64,000 bases of DNA from Leptospira sp. WS92.C1 (GTDB taxonomy: Bacteria > Spirochaetota > Leptospiria > Leptospirales > Leptospiraceae), in NCBI RefSeq assembly GCF_040833975.1, contig NZ_CP162130.1, positions 310,001 to 374,000 on the forward strand. The letters are read 5' to 3'. The notes under the pieces were generated by a model. The model saw only the letters and a program-made list of their open reading frames with translations. It did not search any database and was not told where the DNA came from. Below, one piece after another: positions 1 through 8,711 of this stretch (within the stretch, counting starts at the first letter, position 1; every line of letters starts with the position of its first letter). The position numbers and the translations under genes were made by a program.

Positions 1-758
1 TTGATCGGTAAGAAAGATCGCGTCCGAAGCCTGTTCCACCAAGGAACGATAACGAGCTTCCCTTTCGGTTTTCAGATCCTCGATTCGTTTTCTTTCGATC
101 GCGATTCCTGCGATATGCGCTAACGAATGGATTAATTTTAAATCCAAGTGATTCGGTTTTTTAGGTTCGTAATAATAAAGCGCGAAGGTTCCCAACACCT
201 GATCGTTCGCGGATAAAATCGGATGAGACCAACAAGCACGGATATGAAAACTATCTGCAACTTCCCGATACTGATTCCAAAGAGGATCGATTTCAATGTT
301 TTCGGTGATGACCAATTTTTTAAAGTAGGCCGCTGTACCGCAGGATCCTTCCTCGGGACCTATTTTTTTCCGTCTATAAAATCGCAGTATTCTTTAGGCA
401 AGGACGGAGCAGCAGAATGCCTTAGCGTTACGCCGTCCTGATCTAACAATAGAATGCTCGCGTGGATTTCCGGTTTGTATTTTTCGATCGCAGAGGTTAG
501 GGTGAGTAGGATTTCAGAAAGAGTTTGTCCCGCCGAAAGTTCTTCGAATACCTGAAAGAGTCTGTTTAGGAGAAGGTCTACCTTTCCACCGTTATCGGAA
601 TTTCGAAAAAGAAACCATTTCCTAACTTTGAAACCTTTTCTGAAATTCGTTTTCAAAACGTTCAAAGAAGAGCGCAAGAACCGTGTAAATGATTCTAAGA
701 TGCGCATGGAAGGTTCTTTTTTTGAAAACGCGGTGGTATCTAAATAATGATGAATCAT
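1..758 (-). pseudogene. GAF-PAS sensor protein, frameshifted, runs off the left edge
   Basis: The minus strand reads 132 codons from 758 and stops at 360. The second half of a GAF domain then continues without a stop to base 1 in the next frame. The break is a run of seven A on the minus strand (plus-strand T run 363-369): the frame reads FIDGKK-stop, and one more A would give FIDGKKIGPEEGSCGTAAY, a normal GAF core. After the GAF comes a linker (IERKRIEDLKTEREARYRSL) and the start of a PAS domain (VEQASDAIFLTDQ). About 45 residues before the GAF have no recognised domain; an alternative start is Met at 707. GAF-PAS proteins usually end in a histidine kinase or GGDEF module, but that end lies outside the window. 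It is either a decayed gene, a sequencing error in the homopolymer, or a slippage site. Confidence 0.8.
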
Positions 759-1270
759 AATTTAATAATTTCAACCAAAGAATCCATCGATTTGCAGAAT
801 AAGACGGTTATGTCTTTCTCTTGAGCTATTAACTTAGAATAAAAATCTTTTTATGAATTTTATTTCCATTCTTACGATACTTAAGAAATGGAACTGAAAA
901 TCTTTTGATATCTATTTCATTTTAAAACATTCTTTGTATTATCAATATTTCGGATTCATTTGAAAGATAAAAAAATGAAATGGAAACTCTCTTCAAGGAG
1001 CAACACGATACCATAAATTTTGGAAAAGGAAATCCGAAACCGTTTCTTTCCAAATTTTGTTCTTAAAATTCGTTTTCTCGATCATGGATTCTCTACTGAA
1101 ATTTTCTCCGGATTTTTTGAAGAAAAACGAGATAGTTGATGAAAACTATACATAAAAGAAGAAATTTACAGCTTTTACAAGAAATCCGTTTTCTGAAAAT
1201 ACTTTATCGATTGAATCTATCCTTACAACGATTATATCTGTATTTAGATATAAGTTAAAAAGGAATTAAT
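759..1270. other. AT-rich spacer, no gene seen
   Basis: About 510 bases separate the divergent sensor and GFA genes. The stretch is strongly AT-rich and I find no open frame with a ribosome binding site. Its last bases hold an AAAAAGGAATT ribosome binding site for the next gene. Confidence 0.6.
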
Positions 1271-1678
1271 ATGAGCGTTAAAAAATACAATGGAAGTTGT
1301 CATTGCAAAAAAGTGACGTATGAGGTCGATCTTGATCTTTCCGCTGGAACTTCAAAATGCAACTGTTCATTTTGTTCTAAGGTAAGAAATTGGAGTGCAA
1401 TCGTAAAACCGAATGCGTTTCGTCTTCTTTCCGGAGAAAACGATTTAGGAAGTTATCAATTCGGAACCAAAAGCGCAAAACATCGATTCTGCAAACATTG
1501 CGGGATTCGAACGTTCACGAACGGATATATCAAAGAAATCGGCGGTGATTTTGTGAGCGTAAGTTTATCTACTTTAGATACTGTAGAAGTGTCCGAGTTG
1601 ATCGAAGCCCCGGTTTGGTATGCGGACGGTCTTCACAACAACTGGAGATCGCAGCCCGCGGAAATCCGTCATCTCTGA
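1271..1678 (+). CDS. GFA/CENP-V family zinc-binding protein
   Basis: A 135-residue protein with the cysteine pattern of the GFA family (glutathione-dependent formaldehyde-activating enzyme, Mss4-like fold): GSCHC near residue 9, CNCSFC near residue 30 and FCKHCG near residue 74, which together bind two zinc ions in family members. Length is typical. Members are often annotated as glutathione-formaldehyde adduct enzymes, but many have no proven activity, so the substrate here is unknown. The start has a good AAGGAA ribosome binding site 5 to 10 bases upstream. The gene stands alone and is likely cytoplasmic, as it has no signal peptide. Confidence 0.9.
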   Translation: MSVKKYNGSCHCKKVTYEVDLDLSAGTSKCNCSFCSKVRNWSAIVKPNAFRLLSGENDLGSYQFGTKSAKHRFCKHCGIRTFTNGYIKEIGGDFVSVSLSTLDTVEVSELIEAPVWYADGLHNNWRSQPAEIRHL

Positions 1679-1745
1679 TTCGATGTACGAATCGATTCTT
1701 TAAAAAAGACTTTCCCAAATTTTGAAAGTTATGAGGATTCTCCGT

Positions 1746-2714
1746 ATGTTTTTAAATCATAAAGATCTTACACTTCGCTGTTTATCGATTTTTCTTTTTT
1801 TCTCCGTTGCGACTTCTTGTTCGAGCGTTCCGATCGTAAATAAACCGTTAGAAGGAAGTCTGGATCTCCAAGGACATCGAGGCGCCCGCGGATTGAAACC
1901 TGAAAATACTTGGCCCGCTTTTGAAGAAGCGATTCGATACGGAATGAATACTCTGGAATTGGATACGGTTTTAACCAAGGATAAGAAGGTTATCATCCAT
2001 CACGATTCCGAGACGAATCCGATCCTCTGTCAAAAAAAAGACGGCTCTGAAATCATATCCACCTCTCTTTACGAACTCACGCTTTCCGAATTGAAGCAGT
2101 TGGATTGTGGAACGAAAAAAAATCCGAAGTATCCGGAACAAACTCCCGTGCCTGGAACCGAGCTGATTACGATCGAAGAATTTTTTATACTCGTTGCAAA
2201 CGCGGAAAAAAAGAATTCCGGAAAACCGAAACTCAAATTCAATATTGAAACCAAGTTTCCAAATGATGATAAGGCGAACATCTCATCCGAAATCGTAGAG
2301 GAACACATACGTTTACTCGTGCAAGTCGTGGAAAGAGCGAAGGCGGTCGATAGAACCACGATCCAATCTTTTTACTTGCAGGCTTTGCCGGTTGTAAAAC
2401 AGAAAAATCCGAAGATAAAAACAAGCGCGCTTTTTTCTCTTACCTATTTTCAAGGTGCGATGATGAAACTTGGATTTGGAAATTCTACGAGAGAAGAGGC
2501 GTTACGAAAAACGATAGAGATCAAAGCGGATATCATTTCTCCCTATTTTTTATATGCTACAAATGAATTTGTTCAGGAAGCTCATTCTAAAAAAATATCG
2601 GTCATTCCATGGACGGTCAATGACGTAAAAGAAATGAAACGATTGATCGAAACCGGCGTGGACGGAATTATCAGCGATTATCCGGATCGTTTGATTCAAT
2701 CGATTCAGAAATAA
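1746..2714 (+). CDS. Glycerophosphodiester phosphodiesterase lipoprotein
   Basis: GDPD-family enzyme that splits glycerophosphodiesters into glycerol 3-phosphate and an alcohol. The N-terminus is a lipoprotein signal (about 17 hydrophobic residues ending VATSC), so it probably sits on a membrane facing the periplasm or surface. Catalytic motifs follow in order: [22 protein letters not shown] and IIHHD, and near the C-terminus PWTVND and [11 protein letters not shown], all typical of TIM-barrel GDPDs. The frame is open from a TTG at 1722 with a second ATG at 1731, but ATG 1746 is preferred because GAGGA lies about nine bases before it. It is followed by a long inverted repeat. The closest named relatives are GlpQ/UgpQ types. 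Confidence 0.9.
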   Translation: MFLNHKDLTLRCLSIFLFFSVATSCSSVPIVNKPLEGSLDLQGHRGARGLKPENTWPAFEEAIRYGMNTLELDTVLTKDKKVIIHHDSETNPILCQKKDGSEIISTSLYELTLSELKQLDCGTKKNPKYPEQTPVPGTELITIEEFFILVANAEKKNSGKPKLKFNIETKFPNDDKANISSEIVEEHIRLLVQVVERAKAVDRTTIQSFYLQALPVVKQKNPKIKTSALFSLTYFQGAMMKLGFGNSTREEALRKTIEIKADIISPYFLYATNEFVQEAHSKKISVIPWTVNDVKEMKRLIETGVDGIISDYPDRLIQSIQK

Positions 2715-2717
2715 TGA

Positions 2718-2754
2718 TTTCCTAAAATAAAAATAGGATTCTTATTTTAGGAAA
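2718..2754. terminator. 13-bp inverted repeat between convergent genes
   Basis: TTTCCTAAAATAA at 2718-2730 is exactly mirrored by TTATTTTAGGAAA at 2742-2754 with an 11-base loop. It lies three bases after the GDPD stop and before the end of the convergent oxidoreductase. It can form a strong hairpin in either transcript. The stem is AT-rich and lacks a classical T run, so the terminator call is tentative. Confidence 0.55.
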
Positions 2755-2782
2755 TTCTAATGTAAAACGATGTTTTAGAGAT

Positions 2783-4072
2783 TCAATTGATCTCAGGCAA
2801 TTTTTTGAATCTACTTTGAAATTCGAGGACTTCTATAAATCTTTTATAACGTTTTGCATTTTTTCGGGCCCGGATTTGTTCTAAGATCAAATTTCCGATC
2901 AAGGATCCGGGAAGTCTTGGGTTTTTTCCTTTGCCGATTCTGCGAAACTGAAATCGGATCGCGGACATTCTGGATAAGGAATTGAAGGTTGGGTTGGAAA
3001 GACTCGGGATATTCACTACCAGCCGATCCAAATCTCCCGAAAGAAGTTTAGAAGCGCAATCGGGTTCGAACGCAAAAGGAGTCGCGATTCCTACGACATC
3101 GATGGCTCTTGAAGAAATCGATTCTTCCATAACATTCTTAGAACGAAATCCTCCCGTGGACATCAAAGGCATTTTGGATAGGCTTTTTGCTTTTTTAGCG
3201 AATTCTAAAAAGTAGGCCTCTCTTTTTTTGGTTCCGTTGGATTCTCCTCCCTGCATAGCGGGTGATTCATAGTTGCCTCCGGAAATTTCCAAAAGATCTA
3301 AATTCATTTTGTTTAACATTTGAATTACAGCGATCGCGTCTTCTTCTTGAAATCCGCCTTTTTGAAAATCCGCTGAATTTAGCTTCACCCCCACGCTAAA
3401 CTTGCGTTTGGTGGAGGCTTGAATTCCCTGTACGACTTCGATCAGGATTCTGGCCCGATTCTCCAAAGAACCTCCCCATTGATCCTCTCTTTGATTGGTG
3501 AGGGGAGATAGGAATTGATTCAAAAGATATCCGTGAGCCGCGTGAACTTCGACTCCGTCAAAACCGGATTTTTCAGCGACGACGGCGGCTTGGATAAAAT
3601 GATCTATGATTTTTTTGATTTCATCTCCGGTGAGAGCCCGAGGGACCCCGAACACTTTTGCAAACATTCTTCCGGGAATGTTTACTTTCACGGCGGAAGG
3701 AGCGACCGGAGTTTCCGAAATAAAACCGAACACCTGTCTTCCGGGATGATTGATCTGCATCCACAGTTTAGAACCTTTGGATTTTCCGGCTTCTGCCCAA
3801 CGTTTAAACGGATCTAAGTTCTCTTGGTTTCGAATGATTACGTTTCCGGGACCCGTAAGAGCGTTGGGATCCACCATCACATTTCCGGTTAAAAGCAATC
3901 CGGCGCCGCCTTGTCCCCATCGTTTATAGAGCTGAATTAGGTCCTCACCGGGTAAAAAATCGTCGTCGGCTAAACTTTCTTCCATCGAAGCCTTTGCGAT
4001 TCGGTTGGGAAGAATTTCTCCATTGGGCAGCCGTAGAGGCTGAGAAAGGGGTGATTTTGGTTCCACGGGCAT
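2783..4072 (-). CDS. NADH:flavin oxidoreductase, Old Yellow Enzyme family
   Basis: A 429-residue FMN-dependent TIM-barrel oxidoreductase. Visible OYE motifs are QINHPGRQ (about residue 107), GFDGVEVHAAHGYLLNQFLS (about 170-190, with the substrate-binding His pair) and TNQREDQWGGSLENRARIL just after. The C-terminal 60 residues after the barrel have no recognised domain. There is no iron-sulfur or second flavin domain, so it is the short OYE type rather than dienoyl-CoA reductase. Family members reduce activated C=C bonds, nitro compounds and maleimides. It diverges from a TetR-type regulator across a 107-base gap with two palindromic boxes, an arrangement like nemR-nemA, which suggests induction by electrophiles (inference). 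Confidence 0.9.
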   Translation of the reverse strand: MPVEPKSPLSQPLRLPNGEILPNRIAKASMEESLADDDFLPGEDLIQLYKRWGQGGAGLLLTGNVMVDPNALTGPGNVIIRNQENLDPFKRWAEAGKSKGSKLWMQINHPGRQVFGFISETPVAPSAVKVNIPGRMFAKVFGVPRALTGDEIKKIIDHFIQAAVVAEKSGFDGVEVHAAHGYLLNQFLSPLTNQREDQWGGSLENRARILIEVVQGIQASTKRKFSVGVKLNSADFQKGGFQEEDAIAVIQMLNKMNLDLLEISGGNYESPAMQGGESNGTKKREAYFLEFAKKAKSLSKMPLMSTGGFRSKNVMEESISSRAIDVVGIATPFAFEPDCASKLLSGDLDRLVVNIPSLSNPTFNSLSRMSAIRFQFRRIGKGKNPRLPGSLIGNLILEQIRARKNAKRYKRFIEVLEFQSRFKKLPEIN

Positions 4073-4103
4073 TTGAATTCTCCAGTTCAGAAAGATTGAC
4101 TCC

Positions 4104-4115
4104 TACTCATCGGTA
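4104..4115. promoter_or_regulatory. Operator-like box 1 (TACTCATCGGTA)
   Basis: Imperfect palindrome matching box 2 in its outer bases and followed by the same TTTAT. With box 2 it forms a direct repeat with centres 44 bases apart, about four helical turns, inside the OYE/TetR divergent gap. It is a candidate binding site for the adjacent TetR protein and lies just before the OYE gene start. Confidence 0.5.
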
Positions 4116-4147
4116 TTTATCTTATTTTTTTGTCAAATTCAAATTCC

Positions 4148-4159
4148 TACCAGTTGGTA
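4148..4159. promoter_or_regulatory. Operator-like box 2 (TACCAGTTGGTA)
   Basis: TACCA and TGGTA form a perfect 5-bp inverted repeat with a 2-base centre, a usual TetR-family operator shape. It lies 20 bases before the regulator's ATG. Between the boxes the minus strand carries TTGAATTTGACA, a possible -35 region for the OYE gene, so a protein bound to both boxes would cover the promoter. Confidence 0.55.
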
Positions 4160-4179
4160 TTTATTTTTGACCTCAAACG

Positions 4180-4872
4180 ATGAATTCGTTTGACTGGGAG
4201 AAAGAATCTCCGAGAATGAATGAAGAAATTCTACTTATGTCAAAAACCCTTGGTTGGAAAAAACTGCCCGAAGACGTTCGGAGAGAATCGATTCTCTCCG
4301 CCGCGATGCGTTGTTTTTTTTCAAAAGGTTTTGAAAAGACTTCGGTTCAAGACATAGCGGACACTGCCGGATTGACTAAGGGTGGAATTTACTTTCATTT
4401 CGAAAGTAAGGAAGAAATCCGGGATACCCTGATTCGTGATTTTCTGGATTGGAATCGATTCGGTTTTCAAGATCCCGAGGTGCTCGCGCTTCCTCCGCAT
4501 TTGCGTATGAAAGAATTTTTAGAACGTCTGGCAAATCGACTTACGATCGAAGGAAATTGTTCCCCGCGTTTGTTTGCGGAGGCGACTTCCAACGGCGGAA
4601 GTATGGAAAAGGAAATCGTTTCTTTTTACGATTCATTGGAGAATCTTTTTACGGAAACGATTTTAGAAGGCCAGAACGCGGGAAGCATCGTGAATCACAT
4701 GTCCGCAAATTTAATCGCAAGAACCGTCCTCGCTGTTTTTGACGGACTCCAGATTCAGGCGGACATTTCCCCTTCTCGGAGAAATCTCCAAACCCGAGGC
4801 AGAGATACTCTCAATTCTTTTTTTAAGAATTTGCTTTTGAACTTCGATCCTACCTGCGAAAACCCGAATTGA
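4180..4872 (+). CDS. TetR family transcriptional regulator
   Basis: A 230-residue one-domain regulator. The TetR DNA-binding region is clear at about residues 35-80: RESILSAAMRCFFSKGFEKT, then SVQDIADTAGLTKGGIYFHF as the helix-turn-helix. The remaining helical part is the ligand and dimer domain. The N-terminus is about 25 residues longer than usual; internal ATGs at 4216 and 4237 could be the true start, and none of the three has a clear ribosome binding site. It diverges from the OYE gene and probably represses both that gene and itself through the two boxes between them. Its 3' end is three bases from the convergent DUF819 gene. Confidence 0.9.
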   Translation: MNSFDWEKESPRMNEEILLMSKTLGWKKLPEDVRRESILSAAMRCFFSKGFEKTSVQDIADTAGLTKGGIYFHFESKEEIRDTLIRDFLDWNRFGFQDPEVLALPPHLRMKEFLERLANRLTIEGNCSPRLFAEATSNGGSMEKEIVSFYDSLENLFTETILEGQNAGSIVNHMSANLIARTVLAVFDGLQIQADISPSRRNLQTRGRDTLNSFFKNLLLNFDPTCENPN

Positions 4873-4875
4873 TTT

Positions 4876-6267
4876 TTAACTTCGAATCCAATTGAGAAAA
4901 GAATAGAGCCCGATTCCTAAATAATTTCCGATCGCATAGCCGATCAAACCGGTCAGAATTCCGACCACCAAAACTCCGCGGTTTTTTATCGCTTGAACGA
5001 CCGGCGGAACAAAAGCAGGTCCGTAAATACTCGAGACCGAAGTGATGATCCAAGTATCGACCGGAATTCGAAAGAAGATTCCCAAAATCAGATGCAGCAA
5101 GATGGCTCCGAATAAAATGGAAGTCAGGATCAACAGAACAGATCCGAAATCCCGTTTTAATTCTTCCAGATTTGCAAGAAAGCCGATCGCCACCGAAAAC
5201 ACTAAAATCAAATAACTCCCGAATTCGTATGTTTTCAATTCTCTTACTTTGGAATAAAAGGAGATTCCGATTCCCCAGGTTGTAATTCCAAGCAGAATCG
5301 AAGGCGCATAGAGAGAAGAGAAAATTAGAAATGTGAATGCGATGGAAACTCCAAATCCGAGAATCGCCAACAACAATCCGATTCCGTTGGGTAGAATGGA
5401 GCTTTTCCAATCTATTTTTGGAATCTGTATTTCCGATTCTGGTTCCGTGAACTCAACACCTCGCTCCTGAACGTTGATCCTTAGAGAAGCGTTCACTGAG
5501 TTCTTCTGGGTCGCTCGGTCGCTTTCGCTGAACTCAACACCTCGCTCCTGAACGTTGATCCTTAAAGAAGCGTTCACTGAGTTCTTCTGGGTCGCTCGGT
5601 CGCTTTCGCTGAACTCAACACCTCGCTCCTGAACGCTGATCCTTAGAGAAGCGTTCACTGAGTTCTTCTGGGTCGCTCGGTGGATCAGAACTCCGGTTTT
5701 TTCTTGTTTCAAAAAGAGAGAGAAGAATTTTTTACCGATTGTAAGTAGGAATAAAAGATAAAGTCCCCCGATTACGATGTCCACCGTATTGACTAGAGCG
5801 ATCGTTTCTTTTCCGGCTCCGAGCGCCATTCCGACCGCGTTTAAATTCGGAGTTCCGCCCGTATACATTCCCGAAAGCATACTCGCAATCTGAGCGGACT
5901 CGAAATGAATGCCCGAGTAATAATAACCTGCAAATGCGGATGAGATTGCTACTGAAATTGCCGAAAGAAAAAAGGAGAATAGGGCCAGTTTTGCCTCTCC
6001 AAAACCTTTTCTAAAATCGGTGGAACTTAAAAGAAGAGGAATCGCAAGAGGGATCGTAACGTCCGCAAAGGTCAAAGGAACCGATTTGGAAAGCCATCCG
6101 GCAGGCGTCAGATTTCCGAGAAGAATTCCCGCTAGATAACAGATGGAAACGGGGCCTAAAATTCCGATGATTTTTACTTTTTTGGCGAGCCGGATCGCAA
6201 ACCAAGGAAAGAAAAGAATAAACAAGGAAAGGAATACCGCGCTAAGAATCGAAATGATTGGTTCCAT
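4876..6267 (-). CDS. DUF819 family membrane protein with an inserted repeat loop
   Basis: A 463-residue multi-pass membrane protein with about ten hydrophobic segments. It matches the DUF819 (YjcL-like) family: GGTPNLNAVGMALG near residue 138 and VPPVVQAIKNRGVL with GLIGYAIGNYLGIGLY near the C-terminus. Function is unknown; a transporter-like role is assumed. Between the two membrane halves (about residues 195-275) lies a hydrophilic loop made of almost three copies of a 27-residue unit starting RATQKNSVNASLRI. This makes the protein longer than the roughly 380-400 residues usual for the family. The repeats keep the reading frame (81 bases each) and resemble an intergenic repeat, so the loop looks like a repeat insertion. 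It stands alone and converges on the TetR gene. Confidence 0.85.
   Translation of the reverse strand: MEPIISILSAVFLSLFILFFPWFAIRLAKKVKIIGILGPVSICYLAGILLGNLTPAGWLSKSVPLTFADVTIPLAIPLLLSSTDFRKGFGEAKLALFSFFLSAISVAISSAFAGYYYSGIHFESAQIASMLSGMYTGGTPNLNAVGMALGAGKETIALVNTVDIVIGGLYLLFLLTIGKKFFSLFLKQEKTGVLIHRATQKNSVNASLRISVQERGVEFSESDRATQKNSVNASLRINVQERGVEFSESDRATQKNSVNASLRINVQERGVEFTEPESEIQIPKIDWKSSILPNGIGLLLAILGFGVSIAFTFLIFSSLYAPSILLGITTWGIGISFYSKVRELKTYEFGSYLILVFSVAIGFLANLEELKRDFGSVLLILTSILFGAILLHLILGIFFRIPVDTWIITSVSSIYGPAFVPPVVQAIKNRGVLVVGILTGLIGYAIGNYLGIGLYSFLNWIRS
5449..5681. repeat. 81-bp tandem repeat, 2.9 copies, inside the DUF819 gene
   Basis: Copies begin at 5449, 5530 and 5611, each opening GAACTCAACACCTCGCTCCT and ending near GGTCGCTCGGTCG. 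They differ at only a few bases (for example GTTGATCCTTAGAG, GTTGATCCTTAAAG and GCTGATCCTTAGAG). The unit length is a multiple of three and open in the gene's frame. The start and end of the unit resemble the intergenic repeat at 57628-57701 and the first eleven bases recur at 45524-45534 in reverse orientation. Confidence 0.9.
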
Positions 6268-6577
6268 TAAAGTTCCTGAATGTAGAAATTCTGATTTTCA
6301 CAGTTTATTTTTGATAATTCGAAGGTTTTATCAAAAATAGTCTCAGGAAATCTCGAACTATTTTTATCTTGATAGGTCTGAGATTTCATTCCCAAGACGA
6401 TTTTAAAATTCTTCTCGGGGCTCCCAAAAACGGGAGTGGAACTAACTTTTTTACTTTTGTTTTGTAAAAAGTATCAAAATCGGATTTTTAAAATTCAAGC
6501 AGAAAAGAGTTTTTATAAAACGTACTGATGTTTCTTTTGCGAGAAGTTCTAAAATTTTGTCTAAAAGGTGTACTGTC
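6268..6577. other. Spacer between divergent genes
   Basis: About 310 AT-rich bases between the DUF819 and DUF4846 genes. The only visible structure is a small hairpin, CTCCC (6421-6425) with GGGAG (6432-6436). The AAAAGG at 6563-6568 is the likely ribosome binding site for the next gene. Confidence 0.5.
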
Positions 6578-7396
6578 TTGTTCATCAAATCCAATCTAAA
6601 ACGCGAATATCGATTTTCCGTTTTAGTCGTTTTTAAAAATTCTAATTTTGTTAAGCTGTTTTTCTTTTGGTTTGTCGGTTCGATTTTCTGGGTCGGATGT
6701 TTAAACGCAGAGTCCGTATATGCCCGAGTAAACGAAATCGAACCTCCAAGTCACGCGAATCGAATCCGATATCCGCAACATTCATTTCCCGATTTTGTAC
6801 AAAATCTACCTTTGAAATCGGAAAAGGTTTTGTGGACTCATGATCAAAAAAATATCATTGGGCGATACGATACGATCGCAGTCGTGGATCTTCCATTATT
6901 GTTTAAAGACGATTTGGAACAGTGTGCGGATTATTCGATGAGGGTGTGGGCGGAATATCACAAACAAAACGGATCTTTAAACCGATTTTATCTTTTTGAT
7001 TACAACGGAAATCGAAAACAATTTAGGGGCAGCGGGCTTTCGTATGTCGCCTTTTTGAGAAAAGTGTTTGTGTCTTCCAATTCCTATTCTTTAAAAAGAG
7101 GAGGAGCCGCGATTCAGGAAACGGATCTACGACCGGGTGATCTTTTTGTCCAAAACGAGAACGGTGGAATCGGACACGTTTCTATGATTTTGGACACGGC
7201 CGTAGGTAAGGAAGGTAAAAAATTCTATTTGATCGGATTTAGTTTTATGCCCGCACAGGAAATGCATATCGAAAAGGCTCCGAATCAATTCGGAGCCAAG
7301 GGTTGGTTTACTTATAACGGATTTATATCGTATCTGAAAGAATCCTATCCTTACGGAACCCCGATGTTGAGGCGATTTTCGGAATCGAAAAAATAA
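6578..7396 (+). CDS. DUF4846 family protein, secreted or membrane-anchored
   Basis: A 272-residue protein with one hydrophobic segment near residues 25-45 (KLFFFWFVGSIFWVGCLNAE), either a signal peptide, possibly with a lipobox Cys at VGC, or an anchor. The rest matches the uncharacterised DUF4846 family: a YDTIAVVD strand, DDLEQCADYSMRVWAEY helix, the FRGSG segment, and LRPGDLFVQ with GHVSMILDTA and LIGFSFMPAQEMHIE. The LRPGDLFV...GHVSMI pattern recalls NlpC/P60-like papain folds, with His in the second element, but I see no convincing Cys nucleophile. The TTG at 6578 is chosen because AAAAGG sits 10 bases upstream; the frame is open from TTG 6557. Function unknown. Confidence 0.8.
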   Translation: MFIKSNLKREYRFSVLVVFKNSNFVKLFFFWFVGSIFWVGCLNAESVYARVNEIEPPSHANRIRYPQHSFPDFVQNLPLKSEKVLWTHDQKNIIGRYDTIAVVDLPLLFKDDLEQCADYSMRVWAEYHKQNGSLNRFYLFDYNGNRKQFRGSGLSYVAFLRKVFVSSNSYSLKRGGAAIQETDLRPGDLFVQNENGGIGHVSMILDTAVGKEGKKFYLIGFSFMPAQEMHIEKAPNQFGAKGWFTYNGFISYLKESYPYGTPMLRRFSESKK

Positions 7397-7576
7397 CAGA
7401 TTTAGCTCTCTGTAGAGAATCCGTTTTGATTTTAAAAAAGAATCGATCCAAAAAAAGATTTTTATTTTCAAAAGAATTTTTCTTCTATTAAAGAATCCTT
7501 CCGTCTGAAGTTTGATTTGTAATTGATAAAAGAATTGAGTCCTCGGTCGAATCCATTTAAATATTTCGGAAGTTAC

Positions 7577-8605
7577 ATGAAACCATCGTTCCTCCCTTTC
7601 TTTTTAGTTTTTACTTTCCTTTTATTTGCTTGTTCGAAAGAAGAAGTGAATCTCGAAGACTTGAACGAAGAAAGTCTCAACGTATCCCTCCATCTTCAAA
7701 ATCGGTTGAACGGTTTATTTTCAAAGATTTCTCCGGCGACGGTGAGCGTTTTTCCGAAAGGAAGTACTACGGGATCCACCGCAATCGGCTCCGGTTTTTT
7801 TATAGACTCGGAAGGCCATGTTCTTACTTGCCACCACGTGATTCGCGGAGGATCCGAATTCTTAATTCAACCTTCAAAATCCGGAAAACTATTGAAAGCA
7901 AAACTGATCAAAGAAGACGCTTCCTTTGACCTTGCTCTTTTAGAAACCGAAACGGACGGAGAATCCAATTCTTTTATTCCGGTTCCAAAGGCCAATGTCC
8001 CCAAGGAGGGAACTATCTATCTTTCGTTTGGCGCCGCTTACGGGCTTCCCGATTCCGTATCTACGGGGATCGTCTCTTTTCCTCAAAGATCCAAGGTGGA
8101 TCCTTATCATCCTGAAAAAGGATTTGTTCAACTCAGTCTTCCGATTTATCCCGGGATGTCGGGCGGGGCTGTGGTTGATTTGCAAGGGAATTTAATCGGT
8201 GTTCAGAGATTTACTTACAATACCGGAGGCAATCAACCGATCGGTCCCGGATTTGCCATTCCCGCAGGACACGTTTCGAATTTTTTAGAATCTTCCGTTC
8301 AACTTAGGGAGAATAAAATCAAAACACAGAGGGGAATTGTGGAAATTCCCTTTGTCACACCGCACCTCATCCAAAAATTAAAACTCCCGCATCCCCTAGG
8401 AGTGATCGTGAGTTATGTCCAGAAAGACTCGATTGCGGAAAAGACAGGTGTTCAAAGATACGATTTTATCACTCACGTCAATGGAAAGAAGGTGAATTTT
8501 GCAACGGAATTTTATCGAGAAATCGCTGCTCAAAGCGCAGAATGTCAGATCAAATTAGTTCGCTCCGGGAAAGAAATCGAAATAAAACTGGGCCCGTTGC
8601 AATAA
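7577..8605 (+). CDS. HtrA/DegP-like serine protease lipoprotein with PDZ domain
   Basis: A 342-residue trypsin-like protease of the HtrA group. The signal peptide ends in LLFAC, a lipobox, so the protein is probably membrane-anchored and periplasmic. The catalytic triad is visible: His in VLTCHHVI (about residue 83), Asp in DASFDLALLE (about 115) and Ser in GMSGGAVVD (about 195). One PDZ domain follows at about 275-340, beginning LGVIVSYVQKDSIAEKTGVQ. The frame is open from 7523, but ATG 7577 gives a proper signal peptide and has GGAAG before it. Role inferred: envelope protein quality control or processing. It is a single gene with no obvious operon partner. Confidence 0.9.
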   Translation: MKPSFLPFFLVFTFLLFACSKEEVNLEDLNEESLNVSLHLQNRLNGLFSKISPATVSVFPKGSTTGSTAIGSGFFIDSEGHVLTCHHVIRGGSEFLIQPSKSGKLLKAKLIKEDASFDLALLETETDGESNSFIPVPKANVPKEGTIYLSFGAAYGLPDSVSTGIVSFPQRSKVDPYHPEKGFVQLSLPIYPGMSGGAVVDLQGNLIGVQRFTYNTGGNQPIGPGFAIPAGHVSNFLESSVQLRENKIKTQRGIVEIPFVTPHLIQKLKLPHPLGVIVSYVQKDSIAEKTGVQRYDFITHVNGKKVNFATEFYREIAAQSAECQIKLVRSGKEIEIKLGPLQ

Positions 8606-8711
8606 ATTTCCAAAAACGCAAATTTTCGGCGAAAAAAAATCGACCTAATGTCTTTCTATCTTAGAGAATAGGGATAGATTAAAAAACCTCGCTCCCTGGA
8701 GTATAAAAGAA

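Noticed and set aside
223..441. Plus-strand 72-codon frame
   Set aside because: It lies antisense over the frameshifted GAF gene, whose other frame explains the sequence fully.
4850..5410. 186-codon minus-strand frame in the DUF819 region
   Set aside because: It overlaps the DUF819 gene in another frame; the product is rich in Arg, Ser and Phe without any family pattern.
5449..5681. CRISPR array
   Set aside because: The 81-bp units are nearly identical over their whole length and in frame; there are no distinct spacers and no cas genes.
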